Both the position numbers and the translations under genes were made by a program. From Verrucomicrobiales bacterium (GTDB taxonomy: Bacteria; Verrucomicrobiota; Verrucomicrobiia; Verrucomicrobiales; DEV007), in assembly GCA_013911195.1 (NCBI GenBank), contig JACETS010000097.1, forward strand, positions 1-9,282: a stretch of DNA of 9,282 nt, in the 5' to 3' direction. Below the pieces are notes generated by a model. It made no database searches and was not told the origin of the DNA. It saw only the letters and a list, made by a program, of their open reading frames with translations. Position 1 is the stretch's first letter. Each line of letters begins with the position of its first letter. Shown one piece after another: positions 7,914 through 9,282 of this stretch.

Positions 7914-8935
7914 GCGCTGATAAATCGGTAGATACCTGTATGGAACTCCGAGTATCAGAATTGATAATGAAGTTCCATAGGCCTGACCATAAGACCCACT
8001 CCAACTGCCATCGTTTTTATTTTGTTTTGCCACAATCTCTGCTGATATTTTTGGATACCAAGCTCTAAAATCTGCATCTCCAGACTGATACATTGATTGC
8101 ACGGCATAGTAATGTGCGTAGTGGAAATGATTAGTGCTTTTAAATTTTGATTCAGGGAAAGCTTTCAGAAATGCTATGCCTCTTTGAGTAGGTTTTTGAT
8201 CGCGCTGTCCGCACATGATTAGTGACATGACTCCAGCAGCAGTTCTTGCGAAATTTGGTTCGCCGCCACCAGGAGTATACTTAAATCCGCCACTACTAAG
8301 GTCTTGGCAGGAAATAACATACTCCGCTGCCTTGTCTATTGTCGCCTGAGGTACGGCGATGCCAGCCTCACTGGCTGAATTAAGGGCTACGAGTTGCATC
8401 ACAGTCATTGAAAGGTCTGCGTCTCTTGGCTCTGGACTATAACGCCATCCACCTTCTCTGTTCTGTGCTCTCAAAGTGATGTCAACAGCACGAGTTAATG
8501 CTGATTTAATTCTTGGGTTTTTGCTTTGTCCCCAAGCCTCGGAAAGGGCTAGAACGGCTAAACCGTGTTCGTACATTCCTGCATGATTTCTGGGTGTTCC
8601 AAGATAACCTCTTTGGTTTTGCCCAACGTTCAAAAGGAATGAAATTGCATTTTCCATAGCTCTTCCGTACTGACCTCTTCCTGGAACATGGCCTTGTAAC
8701 ATAAATGCCATTAGAGTTAGTGAAGTTTCAGCTACTCTGTTTTGATCTCCTCCCCAGCTTCCATCGGCTCTCTGAAGATCATCCTTGGCGAGGTATTCCA
8801 AACCTTTGCTTATTGCAGACCTGACTTCTGGAGTCAGTCTAGCGACTCCCACACTTTGAGAAGGCGCCTCTTGAGTAAATGCATTACCCAAAGACCAAAA
8901 GCTAAAAGTCGTAAATAGTATTATAAACTTTCTCA

Positions 8936-8936
<1 letters not shown>
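7911..8936 (-). CDS. Exported prenyltransferase/squalene-oxidase-repeat (alpha/alpha-toroid) protein, probably non-catalytic
   Basis: A 341-residue protein of the family annotated as prenyltransferase/squalene oxidase repeat-containing. Residues 1-19 look like a signal peptide (MRKFIILFTTFSFWSLGNA). The rest is one alpha/alpha-toroid with QW-like turns: DGSWGGD (58-64), EGGWRYSP (161-168), SGGFKYTPGG (215-224) and NDGSWSGSYG (308-317). RDADLSMTVMQLVAL (171-185) sits where cyclases have DxDD, but the last Asp is Leu. True squalene-hopene cyclases are about 630 residues with two barrels, while this has one and is exported, so terpene cyclisation is unlikely. The PYRYLPIYQR terminus is one I recall from PVC homologues. 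Start ATG 8936 overlaps the upstream stop by one base; no Shine-Dalgarno. Neighbours suggest a role in an envelope assembly; the molecular job is unknown. Confidence 0.92.

Positions 8937-9282
<346 letters not shown>

Overview
The window looks like chromosomal DNA from a bacterium of the PVC superphylum, most likely a marine Verrucomicrobiota or Lentisphaerota lineage. This is inferred from family style, not from any marker gene. The hints are a prenyltransferase/squalene-oxidase-repeat protein ending in YRYLPIYQR, a Gly-Gln-repeat protein ending in a 'NLPPEFRKQVKAYLEAIA'-type tail, a HEAT-repeat protein with a C-terminal 'VWLNG' beta-sandwich, and a very large PQQ-type propeller protein carrying a discoidin-like domain. 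The DNA is AT-rich (about 40% G+C by eye). Coding density is close to total: no gene-free stretch exceeds a few tens of bases, and no RNA gene, transposon or CRISPR array is visible.

Layout. On the plus strand, from the left edge to 1828, lies a SulP-family anion transporter with a C-terminal STAS domain; its true start may lie left of the window. It runs convergently into a minus-strand gene cluster, with only 7 bases between the two stop codons. The cluster, in transcription order from right to left, is: (1) the 3' end of a Gly-Gln-repeat protein that continues beyond 9282 (8936 to >9282); (2) a 341-residue exported alpha/alpha-toroid protein of the squalene-cyclase-repeat type (8936-7911); (3) a HEAT-repeat protein, probably membrane-anchored or a lipoprotein, with a C-terminal beta-sandwich (7902-5947); (4) a 1369-residue exported protein with a helical N-terminus, a PQQ-type beta-propeller and a discoidin-like domain (5945-1836). 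The junctions are a 1-base stop/start overlap (TAATG), an 8-base gap and a 1-base gap. None has a convincing Shine-Dalgarno sequence, so the four genes are probably one transcript with coupled translation.

How the genes may work together. Genes 2 to 4 all carry N-terminal export signals and are all built from repeat scaffolds (toroid, solenoid, propeller). Each HEAT and PQQ protein also carries a beta-sandwich of a kind often used to bind carbohydrate or other surface ligands. The simplest reading is a cell-envelope assembly or surface-recognition system with no visible catalytic enzyme. In PVC genomes I recall similar Gly-Gln and squalene-repeat genes lying near MoxR/DUF58/VWA genes; those would be expected to the right of this window, but that cannot be tested here. 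The SulP gene is on the opposite strand and is probably unrelated.

The most notable DNA-level feature is a perfect 6-base tandem repeat, 16 complete copies from 9186 to 9281, running off the right edge inside the Gly-Gln gene.
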